From CAZSLI01 sp964607705 (GTDB taxonomy: Bacteria > Actinomycetota > Coriobacteriia > Anaerosomatales > PHET01), in the NCBI GenBank assembly GCA_964607705.1, contig CAZSLI010000004.1, forward strand, positions 86,943 through 150,942: 64,000 nucleotides of DNA. The letters run 5' to 3'. The notes under the pieces were generated by a model, which was given only the letters and a program-made list of their open reading frames with translations, did not search any database and had not been told where the DNA came from. Shown piece after piece: positions 7,629 through 15,934 of this stretch; the first letter of the stretch is position 1, and every line of letters starts with the position of its first letter. A program made the translations under genes and the position numbers.

Positions 7629-8976
7629 CGGGTCTCCCCGTCTCTACAGCGGGCACGGTCCGCAGCAGCACGTAGCCGAGCATGCCTGCGAACAGCGAAC
7701 CCGCAAGGATCGCCGCCTTGGACTCGACGGCGAGGTCGCTCGTGGGTCCGAATGCCAGGTTCGAGATGAACAGCGACATCGTAAAGCCCACCCCGCCCAC
7801 CACCCCGACACCGATCACGTGTCGCCACGTGACGCTATCGGGCAGCGTCGCCAGTCGCAGGCGCACGGCGATCCACGATGCCCCGGCGATACCGATGGGC
7901 TTTCCCACCAGCAGGCCGAGGATGACGCCGAGCGCGAGCGGCGAATGGAGCCCGGCGCCATCACCCACCAGTCGCACGCCAGCGTTGGCCAGCGCGAAGA
8001 GCGGCAGCACGAAGAACGTGGTAAAGGGGTGAAGGGCGAACTCGAGACGCTGCAGTGGCGCGATGGTGGACACCGCAGTCTGCGCGAGTCCGCGCGCGAG
8101 GCGCTGTGGCTCGTCATCGGAAAGCGTGTGCGCGCCCGGCACCGCCACCTGGTCGATCCGCCGGATGGTCTCTCGGCTGATCTCCGTGCACGTCTGAGGT
8201 GAGATGCGAGCCAGCGTCGGCACCGTCATGGCGGCGATGACGCCGGCGATCGTCGCGTGGACGCCTGAGTTGAGGATGCAGAACCACAGCACCGCCGCTC
8301 CGGCGAGGTATGCCAGCGGCTCTTGGACCCGCCGGAGATTCATCAGCACCAGAACAGCCAGGGGAACAAGACCCGCGGCGAGCCACTCCCACCGGATGTC
8401 GGTGGTATAGAACAACGCGATCACGAGGATCGCGCCGATGTCATCGGCTATGGCAAGCGCGGTGAGGAAGACCTTGAGCGCCGTCGGCAAACGCGAGCCC
8501 AGTACCGCGAGCACCCCGAGCGCGAATGCGATGTCGGTGGCCATGGGGATCCCCCAGCCGCCCGCGGCCGGACCGCCCGCGTTGACTGCCGCGTAGATCG
8601 CCGCAGGCATGAGCATGCCGCCAAGCGCCGCCAACACCGGCAGGGCGGCGCCGCGCATGGTCGACAGCTCGCCGACCACGAACTCGCGCTTGATCTCGAG
8701 GCCGACAACGAAGAAGAAGACGGCCATGAGCCCGTCGTCGACCCAGTGCTTCAGCGATTGCTCGAACTCGACCGGGCCGAACGTGAAGCCGGCCTGCATG
8801 TGCCAGAACGCGTCGAAGCCGGTCTGCCACGGGCTGTTCGCGATGACGAGTGCGATGATCGTGGCGATTCCGAGAACGGCGACGCCCGCGAGCTCTCCGT
8901 GAGCGAACTGCGCGATGCCCCCTGAGGAGACGTCGCTGCGCGAGTCCTCGGCAGGGCACTCGGTCTCGAGAGCCAT
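7621..8976 (-). CDS. nhaA: Na+/H+ antiporter NhaA
   Basis: A 451-residue electrogenic Na+/H+ antiporter of the inner membrane, exchanging Na+ for protons for pH and sodium homeostasis. It has about 12 hydrophobic segments and the diagnostic paired aspartates in TM5 (LAIADDIGAILVIALFY), plus GLEIKREFVVGELS and FALANAGV. The ATG at 8976 follows GAGAGGAT and begins MALETECPAEDSRSD, a short hydrophilic tail; the ORF extends further up only as an overlap with the GNAT gene. The stop is ten bases after that GNAT gene's end. Confidence 0.92.
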   Translation of the reverse strand: MALETECPAEDSRSDVSSGGIAQFAHGELAGVAVLGIATIIALVIANSPWQTGFDAFWHMQAGFTFGPVEFEQSLKHWVDDGLMAVFFFVVGLEIKREFVVGELSTMRGAALPVLAALGGMLMPAAIYAAVNAGGPAAGGWGIPMATDIAFALGVLAVLGSRLPTALKVFLTALAIADDIGAILVIALFYTTDIRWEWLAAGLVPLAVLVLMNLRRVQEPLAYLAGAAVLWFCILNSGVHATIAGVIAAMTVPTLARISPQTCTEISRETIRRIDQVAVPGAHTLSDDEPQRLARGLAQTAVSTIAPLQRLEFALHPFTTFFVLPLFALANAGVRLVGDGAGLHSPLALGVILGLLVGKPIGIAGASWIAVRLRLATLPDSVTWRHVIGVGVVGGVGFTMSLFISNLAFGPTSDLAVESKAAILAGSLFAGMLGYVLLRTVPAVETGRPDA

Positions 8977-8986
8977 CGCTATCCTC

Positions 8987-9484
8987 TCATCCGAGGACGA
9001 GTTCCATGATGACCACATCGAGCCAGCGGTCGAACTTGCGGCCACACTCGCGGATGGTTCCCACTCGCTGGAAACCGGCGCGCTCGGTCATCTTGATGCT
9101 CGCGAAGTTCCCGCCGACTATCTGGCTGAGCAGCACGTGGTGTCCCACCTCGCGGGCTGCTTCGATCACGCGGTCGAGCAGGCGCCCTCCGAGGCCCTTG
9201 CCCACAGTGCCGTGATCCAAGTAGACGGCCACCTCACACGTGTGCCGCCAGGCGGGCCGCTCGCGGTAGGGCGAGAGCGCCGCCCAGCCGATGACCTCGG
9301 AGCCCGACTCGGCGACGAAGACCGGGTGCGCATCCGTTCGCGCGCGAAGCCACTCGACGCGGTCTTCGGGCGACTTCTCGGCGGTGTCGAAGGTCGCTGT
9401 CGAGGTCAGGATGTAGTGGTTGTAGATGCGGGCGATCGCAGCCGCGTCCGATTCGATTGCAGGTCGGATGATGATGTCGGACAT
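8987..9484 (-). CDS. GNAT N-acetyltransferase (phosphinothricin-acetyltransferase-like)
   Basis: A 165-residue GCN5-related acetyltransferase. The order of motifs fits the Pat/Bar/YncA subgroup: RPAIESDAAAIARIYNHYI, then YRERPAWRHTCEVAVYLDH, then the acetyl-CoA P-loop GTVGKGLGGRLLD, then ERAGFQRVGTIRECGRKFDRWLDVVIM. Members acetylate amino-acid analogues (phosphinothricin, methionine sulfoximine) or other amines. First gene of a leftward cluster that starts beyond the stem-loop array following pstB. Confidence 0.85.
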   Translation of the reverse strand: MSDIIIRPAIESDAAAIARIYNHYILTSTATFDTAEKSPEDRVEWLRARTDAHPVFVAESGSEVIGWAALSPYRERPAWRHTCEVAVYLDHGTVGKGLGGRLLDRVIEAAREVGHHVLLSQIVGGNFASIKMTERAGFQRVGTIRECGRKFDRWLDVVIMELVLG

Positions 9485-9600
9485 GTGCGTAGGTCAGTCC
9501 CCTCGGCCTGAAGATCCCTGCAGTGGTCGCGCCTCCAAATCATACTTCGCAACTCCGAATGTGGCACACGCGTTGCTATTTGGTTTGCAGAGTGCGGCGA

Positions 9601-9707
9601 CCCGCCTTCCCCTCCCCCCTCGGGCGGGGCGCGCCCCTCGAACATACAGAACGCGCCTCCCCCTCAGGCGCGTTCTGGCTTTCCGGGACGTCCCCCCGCC
9701 CCGGAAA
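9601..9707. repeat. Array of three stem-loops with C-run loops
   Basis: Successive inverted repeats: 9601-9628 (cccgcc/ggcggg around ttcccctcccccct, overlapping palindrome ggggcgcgcccc at 9626-9637); 9647-9677 (11-bp stem cagaacgcgcc/ggcgcgttctg, loop tccccctca); 9680-9707 (8-bp stem tttccggg/cccggaaa, loop containing cccccc). The stems differ in sequence but each loop carries a run of five or six C, so on the pst transcript the loops are G-rich. Confidence 0.75.
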
Positions 9708-9711
9708 TATG

Positions 9712-9743
9712 AGAAGGCCCGCCTCCCCCCAGGCGGGCCTTCT
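9712..9743 (-). terminator. Strong hairpin after pstB
   Basis: A 13-bp perfect stem (agaaggcccgcct/aggcgggccttct) with a six-C loop lies 48 bases beyond the pstB stop. It is the likely terminator of the pstSCAB transcript, although on the minus strand no long T-tract follows; three further stem-loops lie immediately downstream. Confidence 0.65.
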
Positions 9744-9790
9744 TCGTATCCGTCCGACAAGCTGCCGAGAAACCCGGTGACGCTCTCCGC

Positions 9791-10591
9791 CTAGCCGAAG
9801 CGCCCGGTGATGTAGGCCTCTGTGCGCTTGTCCTGAGGGTTGGTGAACATGGTCTTAGTCTCGCCCATCTCGACGAGCCCGGCGGGTCGCTCCATGGACT
9901 CGCGGAGCATGAACGCGGTCTGGTCGGATATGCGCGCCGCTTGCTGCATGTTGTGAGTGACGATCACGATGGTGACATCGGGTGCGAGCTCGGCGATGGT
10001 GTCTTCCACCTGCTGCGTCGAGATCGGGTCGAGCGCCGAGGCCGGCTCGTCCATAAGCAGGACTTCGGGGCGCGTCGCGAGCGCTCGCGCGATGCAGAGG
10101 CGCTGCTGCTGCCCGCCGGACAGCTCGAACGCGTGCTTCTTGAGCGAGTTCTTCACTTCGTCCCACAGCGCCGCGCGTTCGAGTGACGTGCGCACGAGCG
10201 CGTCGAGCTCTGCCCGGTTGCGGATGCCCTGGGTCCGGGGGCCATACGCCACGTTGTCGAAGATCGTCATGGGAAACGGGTTGGGCCGCTGGAACACCAT
10301 TCCCACACTCATCCGCAGGTCGACCGGGTCGACCTCTCGGCTGTAGATGTCGGCACCGTCGAGCATGAGCTTCCCGCCGACCGTGACATTGCCGATCTCG
10401 TCGTTCATCCGGTTGAGACACCGCAGAAGCGTCGACTTGCCGCACCCCGAGGGGCCGATGAGAGCCGTCACTGACTTCGCCGGTATCTGCATGCTCACGC
10501 CGGCGATCGCCGTCTCCTTGCCGTACGTCACCGAGACGTCGCGGAGGTCGAATCGCCCCGAAGCGCTTTGGGCCACGGACTGGGTCACCAT
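9791..10591 (-). CDS. pstB: Phosphate ABC transporter ATP-binding protein
   Basis: A 266-residue ATPase of the high-affinity phosphate importer PstSCAB. Walker A IGPSGCGKSTLLRCLNRM, ABC signature ELSGGQQQRLCIARALA and Walker B VLLMDEPASALDP are typical of PstB, as is the NRMND sequence after the P-loop. The ATG at 10591 follows AAAGGAGCAAGATCCG; upstream Arg-rich codons belong to the pstA frame overlap. It overlaps the end of pstA by seven bases. No phoU follows; the transcript ends in a hairpin. Confidence 0.95.
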   Translation of the reverse strand: MVTQSVAQSASGRFDLRDVSVTYGKETAIAGVSMQIPAKSVTALIGPSGCGKSTLLRCLNRMNDEIGNVTVGGKLMLDGADIYSREVDPVDLRMSVGMVFQRPNPFPMTIFDNVAYGPRTQGIRNRAELDALVRTSLERAALWDEVKNSLKKHAFELSGGQQQRLCIARALATRPEVLLMDEPASALDPISTQQVEDTIAELAPDVTIVIVTHNMQQAARISDQTAFMLRESMERPAGLVEMGETKTMFTNPQDKRTEAYITGRFG

Positions 10592-11448
10592 CGGATCTTG
10601 CTCCTTTGCCGAGAACGCCATGCGGCGGCGGCGACACCTACGGCGGTGACGCCTGCGACGAGTACGAGGGCGGTGCCCCACACGACGTGGGGAGCCGGCT
10701 TAACGGCCTGCGTGGCCATGATGTAGAGGTGGTACGGCAGCGCCATCGTCCGGTCGAAAGGCGTCCGCGGCAGCGGCGCCGAAAACGCGGCGGCCGTCAT
10801 GAGGATGGGTGCTGTCTCGCCCGCCGCACGCGACAGGCCGAGGATGGCGCCGGTGACGATGCCGGGGGCCGCGGCGGGCAGGACCACGCGCGTCACGGTA
10901 CGCAGGCGCGTCGCGCCCAGCGCGAGGGACGCCTGCCGCAGGTCGCTCGGGACCTGGCGTAGCGACTCCTCGGTGGAGGTGATGATGATCGGCAGCGTGA
11001 GACACGCGAGCGTGAGCGAGCCGGCCAGCAATGACTGGTTGAACTTCATCGCCATGACGAAGACCGCGAGGCCGAACAGCCCGTACACGATCGAAGGCAC
11101 GCCGGCCATGTTCGCGATCGAGAGTCGGATGACGCGGGTCACGGGGCCCCGGGTGGCGTACTCGGCGAGGTAGATGCCAGTGCCGACGCCGATGGGGATG
11201 GCAAACGCCGCCGTGCCGACGACCAGCCAGAACGTGCCGACGATCGCGGGCCAGATACCGCCAGCGGTCATCTGCTCGCGTGGCATCGCGAAGATGAACT
11301 CCGCCGAGATGCTCGGTGCGCCCTTCCAGATGATCATGCCGAGGATGGCCAAGGTGAGGCCCATGGTCCCGAACAGGCAGACCCCCGTGATGAGCTTCAT
11401 CCCGGTCTCGATCGCACGGGCGCGCACAACGCGCGGGTTGCGCCTCAT
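10585..11448 (-). CDS. pstA: Phosphate ABC transporter permease PstA
   Basis: A 287-residue inner-membrane permease with six hydrophobic segments and the binding-protein-dependent EAA loop ... EESLRQVPSDLRQASLALGATRLRTV that contacts PstB. It pairs with PstC to form the phosphate channel. The start at 11448 shares ATGA with the pstC stop. Confidence 0.93.
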   Translation of the reverse strand: MRRNPRVVRARAIETGMKLITGVCLFGTMGLTLAILGMIIWKGAPSISAEFIFAMPREQMTAGGIWPAIVGTFWLVVGTAAFAIPIGVGTGIYLAEYATRGPVTRVIRLSIANMAGVPSIVYGLFGLAVFVMAMKFNQSLLAGSLTLACLTLPIIITSTEESLRQVPSDLRQASLALGATRLRTVTRVVLPAAAPGIVTGAILGLSRAAGETAPILMTAAAFSAPLPRTPFDRTMALPYHLYIMATQAVKPAPHVVWGTALVLVAGVTAVGVAAAAWRSRQRSKIRW

Positions 11449-12371
11449 CGGCGCCACCGCCTGCGCTGCTTCTCGAGCACGTGATCGGCCGCGAGATTGA
11501 CGAGGAAGGTGATCCCGAACAGCACGAGCGCCATCGCGAACAGCACTGAGAAGTGGGTACCGCCCCGCACAACCTCGGCCATCTCGCCCGCGATCGTGCC
11601 GGTGAGTGTACGCGCGGCCTCGAAGGGCGTGCGCACGATCAGCCCTGAGTTGCCCGCGATCATCAACACCACCATGGTCTCGCCGATGGCACGGCCGAGC
11701 CCGAGCATGACCGCGGCGAAGATCCCGGAGCTCGCAGCGGGCATGACGACCTTATGCGTGGTCTGCCAGCGCGTGTTGCCCAGTGCGAGCGATCCCTGCC
11801 GCAGCGCGTCGGGGACGCTGTGAAGCGCGTCCTCGGAGATGGAGATGATCGTGGGCAGGCACAGGACGCCGACCACGAGCCCCGCGGAGAAGGCGGTCAA
11901 CCCGCTCGAGAGCCCGAACGCGACCCGCACCCACGGCACAACGAACGCCAGGCCGAGAAGACCGAGGACGACCGAGGGCACGGCCGCCATGAACTCGACG
12001 ACCGACTTGCCGAGCTCCTTCACGCGTCCGTGGGCGAACTCGGAGAGGTACACGGCCGCGCCGATGCCCACGGGCACGGACATGAGAAGCGCGATGAAAG
12101 TCACCCAGAGCGAGCCCACTTCGGAGGGGAGGAATCCGAAGCGAGCCGGATCGGATGTGGGGAACCAGTCGGTGCCGGCGAGCATGGAGCCGAGCCCCAC
12201 TTCGCGCAGGGCCCGCAGCGCATTGAGCGCGAGGAAGATGAAGATACCGGCGAGGACGGCGATCGCCACCCACCCCGACACGGCTATGAGTCTCCTGACG
12301 ACGACGTCAGCCGCCCGGCCAAAAGCCGGGCGGCTGCGTCGTGCCGTCAGATCATGTGACGGCTTTGCCAT
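11445..12371 (-). CDS. pstC: Phosphate ABC transporter permease PstC
   Basis: A 308-residue permease with the EAA loop SEDALHSVPDALRQGSLALGNTRWQTT and six hydrophobic segments. The ATG at 12371 starts 15 bases after the pstS stop (preceded by CACAGGA). Codons 13-22 lie inside a strong stem-loop (12308-12336), so ribosome entry may be modulated; an alternative downstream GTG start would place the hairpin wholly in the intergenic region. Confidence 0.93.
   Translation of the reverse strand: MAKPSHDLTARRSRPAFGRAADVVVRRLIAVSGWVAIAVLAGIFIFLALNALRALREVGLGSMLAGTDWFPTSDPARFGFLPSEVGSLWVTFIALLMSVPVGIGAAVYLSEFAHGRVKELGKSVVEFMAAVPSVVLGLLGLAFVVPWVRVAFGLSSGLTAFSAGLVVGVLCLPTIISISEDALHSVPDALRQGSLALGNTRWQTTHKVVMPAASSGIFAAVMLGLGRAIGETMVVLMIAGNSGLIVRTPFEAARTLTGTIAGEMAEVVRGGTHFSVLFAMALVLFGITFLVNLAADHVLEKQRRRWRR
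12308..12336 (-). promoter_or_regulatory. Strong stem-loop at the pstS/pstC junction
   Basis: A 12-bp perfect stem (cagccgcccggc/gccgggcggctg) with a five-base loop, extendable by four more pairs across one bulge, lies 50 bases after the pstS stop in the first codons of pstC. In phosphate operons such hairpins protect the abundant binding-protein message and reduce expression of the permease genes; that role is inferred here. Confidence 0.6.
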
Positions 12372-12386
12372 TCCTGTGTGATCCGC

Positions 12387-13244
12387 CTACTTCGCGAGTG
12401 GGACGAAGCCCTGGTCGGCCACGAGCTTCTGGCCGGCATCCGAAAGGATCCAGTCCAGGTACGCCTTCTTGGCGCCGTCGGCCTTCCCGTTGCTGTACAT
12501 GTACAGACCGCGGCTGAGCGGGTAGCTGCCATCGAGGACGGTGTCGACCGTCGCGGCGATGCCACCAACGGTGACCGGCTTGATCTGGGCGTTCTCGTAG
12601 CCCAGGCCCACGTACCCGATCGCGTCGGCGTTCTTCGAGACCTCATCCACGATCGCCTGGCTCGACTGCAGGTTCTTCATGGCCTTGGCGTACTCGGCGT
12701 CCTTGCCGACCACGGCCTCCTTGAAGAACTCGTAGGTACCCGACGAGGTATCACGTCCGAGGAGCACGATGGGCTTGTCGTTACCGCCCACGTCCTTCCA
12801 GTTCGTGATCTCACCACGATAGATGCTCCCGAGCTGCTCGACGGTGAGGTCGGCGACCGGATTGGCCGGGTTCACGAGCACGGCGATGCCGTCCTTCGCG
12901 ACCTCGGTCTCGACCGGATCAACGCCTGCGTCGGCGGCCTGCTGCTTCTCCTCGGCCTTCATCTCGCGTGACGCGTTGGCGAAGTCGACGGTGCCGTTGA
13001 CGAGCGCGGCGATTCCGGTGCCCGTGCCGCCGCCCGTGACCGAGATGGTCACGCCGGGGTTGTCGTTCTGAAATGCCTCGGCCCACGCCTGGGCGAGGTT
13101 GACCATCGTGTCAGAGCCTTGAACGGTGAGCGAACCGGTCAGTTCTCCGGCCGCGCCGCCATCGCTCGACGCCCGACCGCAACCGGTCAGCGCCAGCGCA
13201 AGCGCGATCCCGAGAACCAGAGCAACCAACTTCCCAGCCTTCAC
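12387..13244 (-). CDS. pstS: Phosphate-binding lipoprotein PstS
   Basis: A 285-residue extracytoplasmic phosphate receptor. The lipoprotein signal ends in LALTGC (Cys22). The phosphate-binding loops are recognisable: LTVQGSDTMVNLAQAW at the mature N-terminus, ISVTGGGTGTGIAALVNG, and RDTSSGTYEFFKEAV. First gene of the leftward pst operon, divergent from phoB and facing the PHO-box-like repeats at 13342-13378. Confidence 0.95.
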   Translation of the reverse strand: MKAGKLVALVLGIALALALTGCGRASSDGGAAGELTGSLTVQGSDTMVNLAQAWAEAFQNDNPGVTISVTGGGTGTGIAALVNGTVDFANASREMKAEEKQQAADAGVDPVETEVAKDGIAVLVNPANPVADLTVEQLGSIYRGEITNWKDVGGNDKPIVLLGRDTSSGTYEFFKEAVVGKDAEYAKAMKNLQSSQAIVDEVSKNADAIGYVGLGYENAQIKPVTVGGIAATVDTVLDGSYPLSRGLYMYSNGKADGAKKAYLDWILSDAGQKLVADQGFVPLAK

Positions 13245-13341
13245 GGCAAACTCCCCTTCGATAAGACGGGTCCTCTGCGACGCCTAGCCGACGTCGTCGT
13301 GATGACTCTAGGTTCCCCGCCGGGAGGAGGGGTTGCACCGA

Positions 13342-13378
13342 TGTAAACTTCGGGAACGTTGTGTTAAGCAGTTGTTAA
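13342..13378. promoter_or_regulatory. PHO-box-like direct repeats between pstS and phoB
   Basis: Plus-strand hexamers tgtaaa (13342), tgttaa (13362) and tgttaa (13373) lie in direct orientation; the last two are exactly 11 bp apart, and the first is 20 bp away. Read on the minus strand they are TTAACA/TTTACA units, matching the TTAAC-type boxes bound by PhoP/PhoB-family regulators. They lie between the divergent pstS and phoB starts, so one site could serve both. Confidence 0.65.
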
Positions 13379-13406
13379 ATCAGTCACGAAGCTGTGCATC
13401 CGCCCG

Positions 13407-13412
13407 TAGAAT
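13407..13412 (+). promoter_or_regulatory. Candidate -10 element of phoB-phoR
   Basis: TAGAAT lies 36 bases before the phoB GTG. Seventeen bases upstream is only TCACGA, a poor -35, which fits a promoter that needs an activator bound at the direct repeats just upstream (13362-13378). Confidence 0.5.
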
Positions 13413-13447
13413 GCCTCGTGTAAAGGTTGCCGAGGAGAAGAGCAGAC

Positions 13448-14152
13448 GTGTCGTCGATCCTCGTCGTCGAAGACGATCCGATCATCAGGCAGACGGTGGA
13501 GTACGCCCTCAAACGGGCCGGCTTCACGGTGCGCTCGGCCGCCGATGGCACCGAAGGCGTACGGCTGGCCGCCGAGATGATGCCCGACCTACTCCTGCTC
13601 GACCTCATGCTCCCAGGCATGAGCGGCTACGAGGTCGCCGAACAGGTGCGCTCCACCGACAAGGAGACCGCAATCATCATGGTCTCGGCACTCGACGCCG
13701 AGCGAGACAAGGTGCGCGGGCTGGACGCTGGCGCGGACGACTACATCACCAAGCCGTTCTCCATGGAGGAGCTGCTCGCACGGGTCCGCGCGAACCTGCG
13801 CCGCGTACGGGCACGCGAGGCGTTGGCGGAACAGGCGCTCATCGAGCGCGGTGACCTCGTGATCGACCCGGCCGGCTTCAAGGTGACCGTCGCCGGCACG
13901 CCGGTCCGGCTGCGTACCAAGGAGTTCCAGGTACTCCTGACACTGGCCCGCCACGAGGGCAAGCTCTACACCCGCCAGATGCTCGCCGAGGAAGTCTGGG
14001 GCTACGACCACATGGCCTCGTCCCGCACGATCGACGTGCACATCCGACGTGTCCGGCAGGCAGTCGAGGAGCACTCGGCCTTCACCTACGTGCAGACGGT
14101 CCACGGCATGGGCTACCGCTTCGAGCCGCTTCCTCGCGAGAGCGCCCGATGA
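13448..14152 (+). CDS. phoB: PhoB/PhoP-type response regulator
   Basis: A 234-residue two-component response regulator. The receiver domain (1-120) carries the acidic pair VEDDP, phospho-acceptor Asp in LLLLDLMLPGMSG, and the switch Lys in YITKPFSMEEL. The winged-helix OmpR/PhoB effector domain (about 135-230) includes LRTKEFQVLLTLARHEGKLYT and IDVHIRRVRQ. The GTG at 13448 follows GAGGAGAAG. Divergence from pstS supports phosphate control. The stop overlaps phoR by four bases. Confidence 0.88.
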   Translation: MSSILVVEDDPIIRQTVEYALKRAGFTVRSAADGTEGVRLAAEMMPDLLLLDLMLPGMSGYEVAEQVRSTDKETAIIMVSALDAERDKVRGLDAGADDYITKPFSMEELLARVRANLRRVRAREALAEQALIERGDLVIDPAGFKVTVAGTPVRLRTKEFQVLLTLARHEGKLYTRQMLAEEVWGYDHMASSRTIDVHIRRVRQAVEEHSAFTYVQTVHGMGYRFEPLPRESAR

Positions 14153-15906
14153 CCCGCGCCCGCCGCATCTCCGGGTCGGCACTCGCCCGGCTCGTCATCG
14201 GCTATCTGCTGATCGCCGCGGTCTTCACTTTCGCGTGGCTGTGGTCGCTTTACGGGCCGCTCACCAAGTCGGTGACCGAGCAGCAGCAGCGCAACCTGAG
14301 AGCGGTCGCCCAGTCCGCATCCCTGCTCGTCTCGGAATCGTCGCGCACGCCCACCCAGGTGGCCGAGCAGCTCGTAGCGCGCACCGACCTGCGGCTTACC
14401 ATCATCGCCGCAGACGGGACCGTGATCGCCGACTCCGACTACGACCCTGCGCAGATGGAGAACCACGCGAACCGTCCCGAGGTCGCCGCCGCGCTGGACG
14501 GCGTTGTCGGCAGCGCCCGACGTACGTCGCGAACGGAAGGAAACGCCCAGCTGTACATCGCGGTGCCGAGCCAGCTCGGCGGGCAGCGCATCGCGGTGAG
14601 GGTCTCCCAGCCGGTCGCCCAGATCAGCCAGATAGCTGCGAACGCACGCCAGGTGGGACTGCTGCTTCTCGCCTGCGCCCTCGCGGCCGCCGGGGTCATC
14701 GGCTGGATCATCACGCGGACGATCGCACGCCCCGTCCAGGCTCTCGGCGAGTCGGCCGAGCGGATGGCGGCGGGCGACCTCAGCGTGCCGGTACCTGACG
14801 TCCCCACGGATCTTCGGCCGCTCGCCACCGCACTGGTCGACCTGCGCCAACAGGTGAAGAGCCGCATCGATGCGCTCGAGGCCGAACAAGCCACCCTGCG
14901 GACGACTCTGGACGGGCTGGCCGACGCCGTGCTGGTGCTCGAGGAGGGCAGGATCATACTGGCCAACAGGCGAGCCGACGACCTGCTCAGGACCCCTGAG
15001 GGCGGCTGGGAAGGCGCTGACCTGCGCACGGCGCTACCCGGCGCGCTCGGGGCTGCGGTCGAGACGCACCTCGGCACCGACTCGCCGGTCGCCCTCGACC
15101 TTGAGCCCGAGCCCACCGGGCGCACTCTCCGGCTCATGGTCGCCCCGCTCGGCGAACTCACGGCGAGCGACCGTCGCGTGGTCATCATCGCCGATATCAC
15201 GCAGAGCACGCTTCTGGACTCGGTGCGCCAGAACTTCGTGGCCAACGCGAGCCACGAGCTCAAGACGCCCGTCGCCGGCATCAAGCTGCTGGCCGAGTCG
15301 GCCGCTCAGGCCGCAAGCGACGGCGACGACGAGCAGGCGGTGATCTTCGCCCGCCAGATCGCCGAGGAGGTCACCCGTCTGCAGCGGCTCGTGGGCGACC
15401 TTCTCGACCTGTCACGCCTCGAGTCGCTCCCCTCGCCCGGCGTTCTGACCGAGGTCCGGCAGGCACTCGATAACGCGGTCCTGTCGCACCGGCCCGCCGC
15501 CGCACGCAAGAGTCTCGCGCTCGACCTCGACCTCTCGGCGATCGCCGCCGAGGACGTCTACGCCCGCACCGATCCGACGGACTTCGCGATCGCGCTCGAC
15601 AATCTGCTCGACAACGCGATCAACTACACCGATGCAGGCGGCGTGTCCGTCACGGTGGCGGCCGACGATAGCGTGGTCACCATCACCGTCAGTGACAGCG
15701 GTCGCGGCATCGCGCCGGAGCACCTGCCCCGGGTGTTCGAGCGGTTCTACCGCGCGGATGCGGGGCGGTCGCGCGAGAGTGGCGGAACGGGACTTGGACT
15801 CGCCCTGGTCAAGCACGTTGCCGAGCGCTCGGGCGGCACGGTGGATGTCGAGTCGGCGCCCGGCGAGGGCTCACGTTTCCGACTGACCCTCCCCCGCGCC
15901 GTCTAG
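14149..15906 (+). CDS. phoR: PhoR-like sensor histidine kinase
   Basis: A 585-residue membrane kinase: TM1 about 11-33, an extracytoplasmic sensor region about 34-165, TM2 about 166-190, HAMP about 191-240, a PAS-like segment about 250-350 (TTLDGLADAVLVLEEGRIILAN), HisKA with NASHELKTPVAGIKLL (phospho-His), and HATPase_c with N-box DNLLDNAINYT and G-boxes DSGRGIAP and GGTGLGLALVKH. It is coupled to phoB by ATGA. Assignment as PhoR rests on its pst/phoB neighbourhood; the extracytoplasmic domain is longer than in E. coli PhoR. Confidence 0.85.
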   Translation: MTRARRISGSALARLVIGYLLIAAVFTFAWLWSLYGPLTKSVTEQQQRNLRAVAQSASLLVSESSRTPTQVAEQLVARTDLRLTIIAADGTVIADSDYDPAQMENHANRPEVAAALDGVVGSARRTSRTEGNAQLYIAVPSQLGGQRIAVRVSQPVAQISQIAANARQVGLLLLACALAAAGVIGWIITRTIARPVQALGESAERMAAGDLSVPVPDVPTDLRPLATALVDLRQQVKSRIDALEAEQATLRTTLDGLADAVLVLEEGRIILANRRADDLLRTPEGGWEGADLRTALPGALGAAVETHLGTDSPVALDLEPEPTGRTLRLMVAPLGELTASDRRVVIIADITQSTLLDSVRQNFVANASHELKTPVAGIKLLAESAAQAASDGDDEQAVIFARQIAEEVTRLQRLVGDLLDLSRLESLPSPGVLTEVRQALDNAVLSHRPAAARKSLALDLDLSAIAAEDVYARTDPTDFAIALDNLLDNAINYTDAGGVSVTVAADDSVVTITVSDSGRGIAPEHLPRVFERFYRADAGRSRESGGTGLGLALVKHVAERSGGTVDVESAPGEGSRFRLTLPRAV

Positions 15907-15934
15907 CGAGGGCACGGCGGCCACCGAGGAGCCG

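Larger units (their letters stand above)
9485..9790. other. Non-coding 306-bp gap with tandem GC stem-loops
   Basis: There is no credible gene here. The right part (9601-9744) holds four consecutive inverted repeats with C-rich loops on the plus strand. The left part (9485-9600) is less GC-rich and presumably contains the promoter of the GNAT-nhaA cluster, but no convincing -35/-10 pair was identified. Confidence 0.7.
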
